Part shown: in pieces, positions 36,585 through 49,323 of the stretch
Numbering within the stretch: the stretch's first letter is position 1
Layout: each line of letters starts with the position of its first letter
Assembly (NCBI RefSeq): GCF_014898055.3
Contig: NW_026555331.1
Location: 102,384,684 to 102,448,683, forward strand
From: Talpa occidentalis
Lineage: Eukaryota; Chordata; Mammalia; Eulipotyphla; Talpidae
DNA: 64,000 nucleotides
Direction: 5' to 3'
Notes under the pieces: generated by a model
The model's input: only the letters and a program-made list of their open reading frames with translations
What the model was told of the DNA's origin: nothing
Database searches by the model: none
Program-made: the position numbers and the translations under genes

Positions 36585-36603
36585 CCCATAGACCAGAATT
36601 TTT

Positions 36604-36706
36604 TTTTTTTTGGTGGGACCCTTGCTGGTGGCCGGAGATCGAACTGGCGCTGCAGAGGCTGTGGGCAGCCAACCCAGCGCTCAACTGCTGCACCACCAGG
36701 GGAGGC
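36604..36706 (-). mobile_element. Short SINE variant (tRNA head plus A-tail only)
   Basis: Only about 95 bp of SINE, ending at GGTCCCACC and joined directly to poly(A) (seen as T at 36604-36611). Flanked by CCCATAGACCAGA at 36585-36597 and 36707-36719. The 3' half of the normal SINE is absent. Matches the copy at 44350 in where it ends. Confidence 0.9.
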
Positions 36707-36754
36707 CCCATAGACCAGATTTTTAATGGTGAACATAATATTCACCATTATGTT

Positions 36755-36832
36755 CAGATGTTGATTTAGAATGATGTAGATCTGAAGCCTGTATACTGTT
36801 ACAAACCAATGTTATTTCAATTAAAAATAAAC
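36755..36832 (+). mobile_element. Short LINE-1 tail
   Basis: TACAAACCAATGTTATTTCA followed by ATTAAAAATAAA, the same kind of L1 3' end as at 33.1 kb. Confidence 0.4.
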
Positions 36833-36969
36833 AGCCTTCTGGAAAGAACTTTCCAAGGGTAATTTGGCTACAGGCAGGGAGATGAGGAGAATGGGACTAG
36901 GCACATCCTTAAGGATAAACAGGATGTCTCAAAGACATCTTAAGGTCCATTTGGAAGCAGTGATTTCAA

Positions 36970-37110
36970 GGCAGTGTGGTATACTGGGCTAAGAGTCACA
37001 AGATTCAGGTTCTTTCCCATTTCTTTGAAGAGTTTTTGTCATGTCTCTAGAACAGCCTAATTTTTGTAAAACAAGGGGGTAGGACTCCCTATTTGATTCT
37101 TGGTAGGCTG
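36970..37110 (+). repeat. MIR SINE relic
   Basis: Sense MIR: GCAGTGTGGTATACTGGGCT and AGAGTCACAAGATTCAGGTT. Confidence 0.6.
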
Positions 37111-38034
37111 TATCACCTGGCGTGGCAGGTGTAAGCCAGAGTTTCATGAATGTGGAGGACAAAGAAAATGAAGTGCAGGCAGTGTCAAATCTGGGAGCCC
37201 CCACCCCCTTTACTAACTAAAGGACATGTTTGACAGAGACTTGTTTGAAAGGACCATGATGAGATTTTATTGCTTGCTGCCAAGAGAGTGGAAAACAAGA
37301 CAACAACTGCCATTATGTCTTTGAATCACGGCTCGTCTTGAGATAAGTCATCACAAATTAATTTAAATTTAATCTCAATATTTAATTTTTTTCTCATCCA
37401 AATATCCAATAATAAAAATGATCTTGTCTGTAACACTTTTCAGTTTTTAAAGTGCTTTTAAGTCTTTCTCTTTGGGGATAAAGGAGGATTATTAACTCAT
37501 TTCAGAGATAAGCTTGTAGAGAAGTTGAAACTGCTAACAAATGGCAGTCTAGGCATAATAACACGATTGAGAAGGCCCAGACTGATTTCATCTGTCCCAA
37601 ATGTCATTTAACAGTGCCAAAGTGTAATACTTTCCCATTAACCCTTTACTTTGGGTGAGTTACCAGATTAAATTGTTAGCTGTCCTCTAATGAGTAACAA
37701 AATGCAGGGGAAATCAGGCCCAGATGAGATACATTTGTTGGACAAGAGTGTGGAAGGAAAGGTCTCGATGTTCACAAAGCGCTCTTGTGGGCAAGATAAG
37801 TCCAGGTTGGAACTTCCAGGGAGACCCAGCGGCAGGATGTGTGAGCTAATGCAACTTGAGAACTGACGGTTGGAAGACTGCCATGTGGGGCAGGAGGTAG
37901 AGGGGCAGAGGTGGGTCCATTAAGCAGGGATTTTGACACATTTAGGTATTCCATGTTTTCGTCTATGGTAGAAATTTCTGAAATACTGCATTTAGCACAA
38001 CAAAGGATAACAGTGAAAACTTGGAAGAGAAGGT

Positions 38035-38205
38035 TCTCAAATGTTACTGTGGATAGGAATGACTTCAGTTGCTTATTCTAGAGCCACATACCTGGACTCC
38101 ACCCCCAGGGTTCTGACTATATAGATTTGAGATGCTGCCAAGAACCTACATTTTCAGATGGTCGTGTCAGGTGCCTCTGATGCTGGGGACTCATGGATTA
38201 CACTT
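38035..38205. repeat. hAT-Charlie relic (MER5/MER20-like)
   Basis: Contains CTGGACTCCACCCCCAGGGT and TGTCAGGTGCCTCTGATGCT, features of the family, but diverged. Confidence 0.5.
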
Positions 38206-39077
38206 AGAGTCATTCTGTCCTAGAGTTTCATCCCAAAGATAAACAATGTAAATACTGGATTGGCACTTAGTTCTTCTGTTACCTGTGGGTATCTAGTGTG
38301 ATATTGCCCCGGGGGGTGAGCCATGCCCACCAGCTCTGGAGCTAAATGGAGGGTGGTTTATGACATTTATATCTGTGCTTTGGAAAAAAAAATCCCCATC
38401 TCAATTCTTGCTGTGTCCTTAGGTTGAGAGTTTTGGGACCTCCTGCATTTCCTCAACAAAGATACAGTTCAAATAACCTGTCACTCTTGCTACCTCTGAG
38501 GCAGATCATAAGACAGGTCCGGGGCTTTTTGGTGGAACTGGAAGGCAGTGGAAGCCGGAGAGTAAATAGGGAAGTGAGCAGGACCCAGGTCTCCAATACA
38601 TCCATCAGAGAATGGAAGGAGCCCGCAAACTGAGTTATGAGGCCATAATTCCATCCCAGGATTCCGGCAATAGCATACACCACTTGAATTCTACCTTGTT
38701 AGTTTATGAACACATTACCCTCCCCACTCCCACCCACCTCCTGCCTTGAAAGATTAATAGTGCTGTAAATTATAGTTCTATTAAAATATATGTATTTTTT
38801 CTCAATATGAGGCTTTCATATGGGTGTGAAAGTATCCTCAACTTATATCTTCCTGGGTGACAGACATGTCTTGCCCTATGCACTAATGCAGTTTCAGGTT
38901 CGTGAAATAACAAGGGACTTCCAGACTGACATAAATTCCACAAAAGGCTGTGGACCTTGAGCCAGATCATTTCAGGTTGAGGATCAGCAAATTCAAATAA
39001 CAACAAGGAAAAGATGGAAACTGGAGGACTCCCTGGAGGGAAACAGCTAGTATAAAATTTGAGCAGGTTAAGCCTAC

Positions 39078-39120
39078 TATGTGTGTGTATTTGTGTGTGT
39101 GCGTATGTGTGTGTGTGTGT

Positions 39121-39154
<34 letters not shown>
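39078..39154. repeat. Compound (TG)n(AG)n microsatellite
   Basis: Interrupted TG repeats passing directly into about 14 AG units. Open frames here with serine-leucine or histidine-threonine runs are repeat translations. Confidence 0.95.
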
Positions 39155-39158
<4 letters not shown>

Positions 39159-41780
39159 CAAGATATTTAGGCTTTGAAGGCAATATACCTCTGAAGGTGT
39201 GTTTGCGGATATACCTTTGAGGACTTCCATGTATGGAGTGATAAGATGAGAAGGTGATGAAAAGGATATCCAGGTCTCGAGGTTGCTCAAGATGGTCCTA
39301 GGGGCAGAGGCTGGTTGGAATAGGGCCTTGAGAGGGAAAAAGGAGCTTTATCCTGAGACTACATTTACATGACACATTGTTTTTGATTATTTAGATTAAG
39401 TGTCTTTCGGAAGGTTCCCTATGGGCATGATGGGAGGCCTCTTTCTGCCTTTCTTTCATGAGGGAAGAGGAACCTATCTTATCTTACCACCTCCTGATTT
39501 TTTATAAAGCTGTGCATATGTACAGATTTTTGGTTTTCATGCATGTTGTATCCATATCATATTCCAGGGACAGGGTAGAGGCCAGAAATACCTACATCTC
39601 CCTGTTTCTCATTCAGTATCTCTTAGGCTCGTTTGATGTCATAGTATTACCCCTCAAGGTGAGTCTTTATTGAAACTGTATTAGATGTTTCAGTTCATAA
39701 AAGCAGAGTACAGATCCTCTCCCCAGGCTGAGGCACAGTATATCAGTTTTAACCTTTCAGTGCTGTGCTACTAACTAATACTGTGGAAGGCAAGGGGAAG
39801 GAAAGAAGTAGAGGGAAAGAAAAAAAGAATACAAAATTAATGAGAAAAAGAATAAAAGGGGGAAGGAGTACAGATGGGAGAGAAGCAATAAAAAGCAGCT
39901 TTAAGAAGTACCCTTCCGCTCATGTAGGTCATAGGAAGGCATTGTGGGAAGTAAAAAGAGCTTCTCATTTTCGCCACATGAGGGCAGACTCTACTAATGA
40001 GAAAGAGCAATACTTGCAAAGGCTACAGGTGAAAGTGATCCACTCAAGTGCAGAGAGGTTTCAGTGTCAACCTTTTCATTCACTCCCCGCAGCCCATCGG
40101 ATCCCTCAATAGCTGTAGAGTCCACATAATATGTGGGTGAAGTGAAAGGAGAAAAAGTTGACTCTGCTCAAACTGACAAAATGCTCAACTTACTATTTAA
40201 AATGTAGGATCACTCAAACTCACAGAGTTCTCTTTTCTGTATGTCTTTCTCTTTACTACGGGGTTATTGCATACACATTAAATGTGCATTATTGTTCTAG
40301 GCACTTCAAAAGGTTGGAAAGTGCTGGTCTTAATTTTTCCAACTCCTTTTCAATCTTTGCTACTTTTATATTTTCAATGCAAGGTAATAGAGAGCATGGG
40401 AATTATATGTCAGCTTTTCAGATAATAATAATCCATAAACTCTGATCCTTTTTGTTAAAAGAATACTTTGGAGAATGATTGGAGAATATTTGGAAAATGA
40501 TTGAAAACAACCGAAGGACTGCAACTAGTCCTGATCTGATTGCTTCCGAACATAATGTGACTAACATAGTGATAGCAGAGGGAAGTCTGAGCTGAGATAT
40601 TAAAGTGGAACTGCTTCTGACCCCCAACTTGTTAACTATTATTATCCCAGATAACTGCATTCCAATATCCATGCTGTTTTCTTTCTGGTAGAATACCATC
40701 CCCTCTTGTTTTAACCCATAGATCAAGTTAACTCTAGCAAGTTTGTACAATTTCTAAAATAACTTCTCAAGTAGTCAATTAAAATCAGAATCTCTTAAAA
40801 ATAAAAATCTTCTCTTTGAAGTGTGACTGGGCCTTTGAGATGAAGAATCCCACTGGCAAGTTTAAAAGGAATAAAAAGAACTTTCCACTGTCTACTGGTT
40901 AAGGGATGAGGAAAGTGCAACTTGGCTCTTCTAAAAAAGTTTTTAAAATGGGGTAGCAAATGGAGTGAGCAATTGTGCTCCATTAGTCTCATGTTTTTCA
41001 ATATGCCCCAGTTAACGATAAAACTCAGTTTATGTGAGTTTGTGAGGTGACAGTTTTATTCAAATTGTCTGTTAAATTTGGTGGGTGGGTCAAGAAGAAA
41101 TAGAGTAAGGCTACTGTTTTGTAATAAGGTTTTGGGTACCACCATCTCTTCCTCCCTAAGTATAATGAGGAGAACATTACCTCCACTTAAGCTTCACATA
41201 ACTTTTTATGAAACACCATCACACTAATTTAGTCGACGTCTCCTTTAATGTTTATAATTCATTACAGTGACGGAGATGATCGTTTCCGGACATGCTTTCT
41301 GTTCTCTCTGTTTTGCAGGCTGCATGCTGATGTTATGAAGTCTTTGCAAGAAAAAAATTTTTAAAAGTAATGCTTTCTGAAATGATTTCTTGTTCTTAAA
41401 AAAGAGGAGAACTGACTATAAAGGATGATTTACTATTGGTTTCTGTCTTTGCAGCAGTGGAAAATTGGGAGACGATCAAATATCCTCTCCAATTTGGCCA
41501 CCACCTTCTTTGTTTAATAGTGTTTTTAAATGAAATCTCTGACACAGTTTTCATCAGGGCTATTAACTTGTACCTTTCAGAAACATGATTCAAAATTTTC
41601 TGAAATACAGAGGATATTTATAATGAAGAAATACAAGGACATCTGCAATTTTCTCTGAAAGCTGATTTGATCTCATATGAGAAGCGAAGGCTTGGCCTCA
41701 AATTATGAGAGTCCCTCTCAGTTAATTGGTGTTAGTGGAGAAGGTCTAATAGATACAGAAGGACTGACAAACACTCATGA

Positions 41781-41811
41781 GTTTTATTTATTTATTTATT
41801 TATTTATTTAT
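41781..41811. repeat. (TTTA)n microsatellite
   Basis: About seven TTTA units; possibly the remains of a SINE tail, but no SINE body adjoins it. Confidence 0.9.
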
Positions 41812-44349
41812 TCGTAACTGAGCATAGTACCAAAACTTTGGCTTTCTTTTTTTTGGTTCCATCCCTTGAGAGCTTCCTTTGTTTTTAGTACCTAATTTTA
41901 TTGTTGATTCTTACTAACCTTTAAATCTCAACGCACTTTTAGAAAAAGTATACCAGAAGCAATTATTTGGGGAACAGGAAGGCCATATCTATATATGAGA
42001 GCAAACATTTCCAACCTTCCCTTGCTATTTACGTCTAAATAACTACTCTTTTGCTAGCACTTTCCACTTGTTTTCATGACAAACAAACAGCGGGGAATGT
42101 CTTTAGGCTAATTATACGGGACTATTATGGGATCCCTCAGGGAGCAGGATGAAGTAGAGTTCATCTCTGCTTTAGTTTCACGGGGAACTAGACCCCAAGC
42201 GGGGGTGAGGCCTATACCAACTTTTCAGATGACAGGTAATTTGGGTTCAGGCATCCTTCCTTTCCCCTAAACAGGAGGACCCAGAGTATCTGCAGGATAA
42301 CTTCTAGCATCTTATGAGTTATTTTACCACCAACACCTTCCTCTCCTCGTCTATAAGGTTGAATGTGAAAAGGTTGAGAAAAGATAATAGCAATTACCAA
42401 AAATATAGTTTTATAGTTTCTTTTTTAAAAAAAAAATATAAATTCCCATTGTCTCAGAAGCTCCAGTGTTGTGCCCATGCTGCAAACCCAGCCCCAAGCA
42501 CCAAATCCTGCATGTTCTCAGGAGCTGGTGCATATTGGCCTATAAGAGGGAGGAGTCGTTCAGCTGCAGGTGACAGCCATCCTGTTCCTATCTCTTTTAA
42601 AAGGAATTCCCAGGGTACCTCTAGTTTCAGGGACCAAGTGATATTACTGAGTCTCTGATCCTCTTTGTATCTCTCAGTTGTACTTATTTCTGCCCATTTA
42701 TCCTTCAGTTAGGTGTATAACATAGTGGACAGGTGCCCAGGACTTATTATCAACCACCTTAGGGACCCCAGCGCCCAGGGGTGGCGGTGAGGTAGAATGT
42801 ATAGTCAGGTCTGGGTCACGTGCCTATCCTGGAGCCAGGAGTGGATGAGCTTAGCTTCACACAAACCATAAGGAATGGGCTTTCCTCAGGAGAGAGAGGT
42901 TTTATTACCAGAAACATACGGGGAAGTGACACTGGAAACCTTAAACCAAAACACGTCCAGTCCTTATCTATATGCACCAAGAATGTCACTGCTCAGGATC
43001 CATGCCATTATTGCCATTACTTTATAGTATTGATTCTGTCTCTTAAAAAAACTGTGATGCTGCTTTCTCTTCTTTGTCTGCTCCTTCCCTAGAGTTTGAA
43101 TCTATACCTTGACCTTTGCTCAAGGCCTTTGTCATTTGCTCTGCCCTCACATGGGGCTTCATCACAGGACATGATATCCATCTTACAGCTACTTTTTAAT
43201 GTCATGAACTCCGTAAGTGGTAGAGTGATACCCCCTTTGGCTTTGCCATGCAGACTCCCAGAACCTGCTGTTTGTTTTCTGGAGCGGACATGGCCCTGCC
43301 CTTGATCTTTGTTCCAGCAATGACTCTTGCTGGATGGAGCACTGTTCATCATGTCTGGTCAGCTTGGTGTGGTCCCTTTTGGCCTCTCCTCGCCTGTTCT
43401 TTCTCACAGCCGGGCCTAACCAGGTACTGACAGGGACATGACTCATAATAATGTAGGAGACCCGCCAATTTTGTGCAGGGACTGATCCCTGGCCAACATG
43501 CTCATTTACTAACCCTCAAATAGGGGCCAGGAGAAATGTAAGGGCATGAGCTTCTAGATGACAACATGGAACATGTGCAGTGGGGGCACTTTTCCCTCTT
43601 GTGTGTATGGAAAGTATTAAGAGGGGAAATACTCTCCTCGGGACATATTTTACATCGGTGGTCATGTTTTCCTAGAAATTGATTTGACTTTTAACACTTC
43701 TGAAGGGATCTGATGTGAAACACTTAACTGCAAGGGAGGAGAATGTATTTATTGTCTTTCAACACCATTATGGCTATAAAATGCCTTTCCCCACAGACTA
43801 ATGTGTATTGTTCCATATATTGTGATCTCACTGCACTTCATCCATTCGCTACCTCCTTTGTTTATTCAGACATTTGAGCACCAGGTTCTTGGAAAGGCAT
43901 TAGGAGTACAAAAATTGATAAGACCCTGCCCTTGCCTATAAGGAGTTGTTAGCCTAGTCAAAATCCTGATGAATAAATTAGGTGTATATAGGACCTTAGC
44001 ATCATAAGGAAAATGTTTCAGAGGAATATTGGAGCAGAGGAATATTGTCACCAAATGTATTGCATGAATTAAAAATAAACAGTGAAACAATTGCTTTTAT
44101 GAAACAAGAACTTCAGAGAGAGATGTAAGAGCCTAGAGAAGAGGTGGTAAAATCTAGAAGAGAACATATTAACTGAAATACCTTAAGGAAGGAATGTTTA
44201 AAAAAAACAGTAGTCATCTTAGCAATGAATATAAAATTAGTAAGAACATAGTGAGAATGGATACTGCTAAAACACAGCGAAGGACATAGAGGATCAACTA
44301 AGAAAGGAAGAAAAAAATTTAAAAATAAAATGTTTAAAAGAATGAGAGA

Positions 44350-44473
44350 GGGCCTCCCCTGGTGGCGCAGCAGTTGAGCGCTGGGCTGCGAGGCTGCCCG
44401 CAGCCTCTAAACGCTGGTTTGTTCCCCGGCCGCTGGTGAGGGTCCCACCAAAAAATAAAAAAATAAAAAAAAT
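44350..44473 (+). mobile_element. Short SINE variant (tRNA head plus A-tail only)
   Basis: The 100-bp body (44350-44449) ends at GGTCCCACC, followed by an A-rich tail. Perfect 14-bp duplication AAAAGAATGAGAGA at 44336-44349 and 44474-44487. Shares GCAGCAGTTGAGCGCTGGG with the 36.6-kb copy. Confidence 0.93.
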
Positions 44474-44487
44474 AAAAGAATGAGAGA

Positions 44488-46655
44488 AAAATGACTGATG
44501 GAAAAAACACATAAAGATCTAAAAAATAATTTAAAGTTGCTCAATCTTCTAAATATTAAGAGAAATGCAACTCAAACATACCCGAAAATAAGGACCTCTG
44601 TTTCTAGCAGTGCTACTAAGACACAAGCAGACCCTACATGGATATTGTTTAATGATTTGAGAATAAGGGATGTCTTTTTCTATGGGAGTGGAGCATTGGA
44701 AATGGGATTGGTTCGGAAACAAGAAGTTTGACTTTTGTCTTCACAAACATACTGCCTTGTATAGAGGGCATTAGACACATCTGCTAAGGAAAAGGGGGCA
44801 GGGTAGAACGGAAGGGAGAAGCACAGAAGAAGACTAGAGATTGGGAAAAACATCTGTGTTTTCCAAGAAGAGAGTGTTATCTGGCAGATGTAAAAGAACT
44901 GGGTGTACAGTGTTTTTGAGATGCCTTTCTGTAAGTGTGATCTCCTACGGTATGACTCAGCTCCCTGTTTGGGGAGTAAGGAAGACAAAGGTTGGGGTTC
45001 CGGAGTATATTAGGTAGAGAGAAATAAAAGGGGGCAAGAATCCTGGCCAAGATTAACTGAAGTGAAAACAGAGGGGAAAGAGGTTTGTGATTTATTGGAT
45101 TTGAAAACTTCATAACTTGAATATTCCAAGCCATGGAACTTTGGGAGAGGGGAGGCTCTCTTACACCCTGTTTCTTCCTTTTCCCAAAGTAGAAGACATC
45201 CTAAAATCTCCTTTGTTAGATTCTAGGATATCCATCAGGCCACATTTACTCATGGTGAGGTCAATTTGAGATAAGCTATCATCAGTTCATAGATGTGATG
45301 CACTATCTTTTCTATTTCACTCAAGTGGCCTCAGTGGTTAGCTGACCAGGGTTTATCCTGAGGGCCACAGTGCACATTTTCCTCTTCTGTCTTCCTTGTC
45401 CACACAGCTTAAAGAAGCAAGCACTATGACTCAGATCTTGGAAATTTTTTTCTTCCTTGAATCTTTGTGGAGTGTGGAGAAATCAAAGATACAAATTTGG
45501 GTTTCAAACACAGCTTTGGTCTGAGACTTGCTAGATTGTGGGGAAAGCCTGCTTCCTATACTCCAGGCCAACCCATTGCATTTATTTCTCAGGGTTAGGG
45601 AGTGTTTTGGGGAAGGGTGGCTAAGACTAGAGATTTTTTAGCAAATATCTTCTTTATAGCATGGACAGCTCCTGCCCACATCTAGCAACTATAAGAAAGA
45701 GTCTAGGGTGTGGCCATGGACATAAGATTCTGTAGTGAAGAAGGTCTGAGGATCATTGAAATAGGAGAAAAGAGAAAGTTCCATATTTTATTTTGAATTT
45801 AGAAATGTCAGAAGCACTTTTGAGTCAAGCTTGTAGCAAAATGCTTCATCATGGAATTGACAGCTTTAAAACAGCCACCTCAAAATCTATAAGTGTTGTG
45901 GTTTTTACAAGATTGAAAAGAAAATGGAATTAGCCCTGAGTGAGAAAATGATGATGATGATGATGATATGATGATTTAATAGATCAGTAAGTTTAGTAAC
46001 ACCTTAAATGGGTACCAAACAGCAATTTCTAAGCTATCATTACTTAACAGCAATAGACACAAATCTTGATAATGCATGTTCATATAAATACAGGGTTTCT
46101 ATTTTAGACAGGTGAAGATAAGTTCTGTAGTAAAATAGCTTGTCATTAGGGGGATCCAAATTTCTTTATAGATATTTAGCAGAGGAAATCTGCCATATAT
46201 GGCAGACCCAGTGTTTGTTGAATTTAATCTTACTTGGAGCTTTAACCTTAGTCTCTGTTGAGATTCCTAAATCCTAAACATGACTTCTTTATTAATATAG
46301 ATGATGGTTTATATCAGTGTCTGAAAGGGCCATACTTAATTTTAAACCCAAATGACACCTTCCTTTCTGAAAAAGGGGTCTCCTTTCCCCTGGGGGACAC
46401 GGATGGAGTTATTTTAAATTCCCCAGGTGGCAATGGGATAGAGAGGATGCCAGCCTGTTAGTGAATGGGGCCTAGGGACTCCATAGTTGGAAGTTGGGTG
46501 AAACTTTTGAATATGGGGAGTGGGGAAAAAGGTTGATAAAAGGAGTTAGATAATTTCTACACAGTATCTATTAGCATGTATTCAATAGATATCTATTATA
46601 ATGATTACATATATTTTAATTAGAGAATCAACGTTAGTAAAGGCACTAGGAGTTA
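44488..46655. other. Intergenic, no gene seen
   Basis: Unassigned sequence up to the young L1; only a short GAT repeat is notable. Confidence 0.65.
45946..45967. repeat. (GAT)n microsatellite
   Basis: Short run of ATG/GAT units with no coding context. Confidence 0.8.
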
Positions 46656-46673
46656 AGTTGTGGAAGAAGTTTT

Positions 46674-47203
46674 TTTTTTTTTTTAATATTAAATTTTATT
46701 TTTATATTCCCCATACAATTGCAAACGCCCCATTCTGACCCCATCCTTCCCCTCCGCCCCACCCCCAAAAAGTGTCTCTGGTTCATAGTTTTTTGTTGAT
46801 TTTGATTTTCACTTTCTTATATTCATTTTCCTGGTCCCTTATTTAAGTTTTCTAGATTCCTGCTATGAGTGAGACCATCCGGTTTTTCTTTTTCTTTTTG
46901 GCTTATTTCGCTGAGCATGATCCCTTCCAGTGCCATCCATGTTGCTGCAAATTGCATGTGTTTATCTTTTTTGAATGCTGAGTAATATTCCATGGTATAT
47001 ATGTACCACATCTTCTTGATCCAGTCATCTACTTTTGGGCATTTGGGTTGTTTCCAAAGCTTAGCTATTGTAAACAGTGCTGCTATAACATAGGGGTGCA
47101 GGTGCTCTTTGGAATTGATGTTTCTGTGTCCTTTGGGTAAATACCTAGGAGTGGAATTGCTGGATCATATGGAAGCTCTATGTTTAGTAGGTCCAGAAAT
47201 CTC
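46674..47203 (-). mobile_element. Young 5'-truncated LINE-1
   Basis: Antisense L1 with a poly-T run (46671-46684) and an 18-bp target-site duplication, AGTTGTGGAAGAAGTTTT, at 46656-46673 and 47204-47221. The minus strand encodes the L1 ORF2 C-terminal end (MWYIYTMEYYSAFKKDKHMQ at 47011 downwards), then a 3' UTR with a C-rich/G-rich tract. Dead on arrival through truncation. Confidence 0.93.
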
Positions 47204-47379
47204 AGTTGTGGAAGAAGTTTTGAAGTTACTTTTCATCAATTGGGTGATCTATGATAGCAGAGGAAGAGAAAGACACCCTTATTCAGGAGTAGTTTAGCAT
47301 CTTCACTGGTCCAGTTCTGAGACCAGCCAGGTCTGGAAGTCAGTCTTGAATAGCTCTGTTGTGAGTCTCTCTCCCAACT

Positions 47380-48135
47380 ATATTGAAATATCATTCATAA
47401 GCAATACTTAATTAACCCACTTAAATTCTACATCAGTAACTTTTTTGTATACCATAGAGTCATACAACCATTCCCACCATCAATTTTAGAACATTTTCAC
47501 TGTACCTTTAGAAAGAAACCTGTACCTTTAGTAGTCATGCCTAATTTTTCTCCAGTCATCTTGTCTAGAAACCGCGAGTTTACTTTCTGTCTCCAAAGAT
47601 TAGCTTACCGCCATGAATATTTTATGTTAGTGGAATCGTGCACTACTTGTGTGTTGTTTGGTAACTGGCTCTTTCACATAGCATATGGTTTCCAAGATTC
47701 ATCCATGTTGTAGCATGTATCAGCACTTTATTCCCTTTTCAGTCCAAATAATAATCTATTATGTGACTATATATTACTACATGTATTTATTACTATATAT
47801 ATTTATCCATTCATCACTTGATGGACTTTTTGGGTTTCTTACACTTTCTGGCTATTATAAACAATGCTGCTAATACCAGTATACAAATTTTTATGGGGAT
47901 GTGTATTTTTATTTCCTTTGGGTATATATTTAGGAGTGGAAATGCTGGCTCATATGATAATAATACATTTCAATTTTTGAGGGACTGCCAAACTGTTTTC
48001 CAAAGTGGCTGCACCATTTTATATTCCAATGAGCAGTAAGTGCCTCTGACTACTTTTAATTTCTCTACATCCTTGCTAACATGTTGTTTCTCACATATTT
48101 TATTATATCCATCCCAGAGGGTGTGAAGTAACATC
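47380..48135 (-). mobile_element. Old LINE-1 relic, left part
   Basis: Diverged antisense L1 sequence with recognisable blocks such as GGCTATTATAAACAATGCTGC and TTAGGAGTGGAAATGCTGG, complementary to the L1 ORF2 end. It continues at 48752 beyond the inserted LTR. Confidence 0.8.
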
Positions 48136-48141
48136 TCACTG

Positions 48142-48745
48142 TGTTGGAGGCGGCCACCCTGCGTAGTGAGCAAAAGGGCCTTGACCCGAGTCTCTAAGGC
48201 ATGTGAAAACACATGTGTCTCGGAGGAAAACCTCTGAGTGACAGGACTTGGTGTTGAGAGCCTGGAAAGTGACCTGTGTAGAGTCGGGCTTCTACATGGA
48301 GAGATCCTACGCAGTAAGCAGAAGGGCCTTAACCTGAGTCCCTAAGGCATGTGAAAACACATCTTCTCGGAGGAAAACCTCTGGGTGACAGGACTTGGTG
48401 TTGAGAGCCTGGAAGTGAACTGTGTACATCTCCACAGTTTGACAACAACAAAATAATGAGCGAACTTCCCAGGCTCTGGCTAGGAGGCGATAAGATTATG
48501 TGAGTGAGAACTAACCGCCTGATACCCTACTGTCTGAAGTAAATAGATAATAGTAAGAAAATAGACTAATCATTCATACATGTTATCATTATGTGGTATG
48601 CTTTGATGTTACACCTGCTACAATTAAAATAGTATATAATGAGCACTAAGACAATAAAGATTTGCTGCATGCTGGACATGACAGTCCCCCATGTCTGATT
48701 TTCTTCACCGTCGCGATTCAGGTTCGGACTCACTAGAAGTCCACA
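48142..48745 (+). mobile_element. Solo LTR, class II (ERVK-like) features
   Basis: 604 bp from TGTTGGAGG to TCCACA, flanked by the 6-bp duplication TCACTG (48136-48141 and 48746-48751), the length typical of class II ERVs. TATATAA at 48633-48639 lies only about 15 bp before AATAAA at 48653-48658, implying a very short R. U3 holds a tandem duplication (48161-48285 and 48311-48432). It interrupts an old L1. No internal viral sequence remains. Confidence 0.85.
48161..48432 (+). repeat. Tandem duplication inside the solo LTR
   Basis: Two copies of an approximately 120-bp segment offset by 150 bp, both containing AAGGCATGTGAAAACACAT and ACAGGACTTGGTGTTGAGAG. They lie in U3, where enhancer duplications commonly occur. 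Confidence 0.85.
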
Positions 48746-48751
48746 TCACTG

Positions 48752-49020
48752 TGGTTTTGATTTGTCTTTCCCTTGTGGCCAGTGATAGTGAGCATCATCT
48801 TGTGTGCTTACTGGTCATTTGTATTTCTTCTTCAGAGAAATATCTGTTCAGATCATTCACCCATTTACAAACTGGATAATTTGTCTTTTATTATTGACTT
48901 TCAAGTGTTCTTTTACATCTTAGATACAAGTTTTTTATTGGATATGTAGTCTGTACATATTGTCTCCCTCTAGGTTTATTCTTACTAACTCTTTTAGCTA
49001 TGCAGAAAGTCTTCTGAGTA
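48752..49020 (-). mobile_element. Old LINE-1 relic, right part
   Basis: Resumes the same L1 after the LTR: GTGGTTTTGATTTGTCTTTC, CTTTTAGCTATGCAGAAAG and similar blocks of antisense ORF2. Confidence 0.75.
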
Positions 49021-49279
49021 GAATGGAAAAATAAACAAACAAACAAAACAACCCTGCTGTATTTATCTATCTTTAATCATTATGCAGTTCTATTCAGGGA
49101 CTTCTCAACTTTAGGTTTAGGAAGAATGAAAAATATACTTGCTGTCAGTCACAGATTTCATTCTTTTTCCCATTTGGCAGTAAGGCAAGAGGGGAAAGAA
49201 ATTTGTACCATACCTAAACTAACATTTTGCATTAGACTTAGTGCTTTAGATTGAAAGGCTTTTGAAAGCATGCCAGTTG

Positions 49280-49323
49280 TTCCAAAGTTACCCAAACATA
49301 CTTCCAAAGTTACCCAAACATAC
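49280..49323. repeat. 22-bp perfect tandem duplication
   Basis: TTCCAAAGTTACCCAAACAT plus AC, twice in tandem without change. Confidence 0.9.

Larger units (their letters stand above)
37111..44335. other. Intergenic, no gene seen
   Basis: Holds one hAT relic, two microsatellites and a possible old repeat at 42700-43470. Open frames up to 137 codons are microsatellite or chance frames. Confidence 0.65.

Noticed and set aside
38770..39290. Open frames of 107-137 codons with Ser-Leu and His-Thr runs
   Set aside because: They are translations of the TG/AG microsatellite.
46823..47011. Coding gene on the minus strand
   Set aside because: It is the C-terminal end of L1 ORF2 in a truncated insertion.
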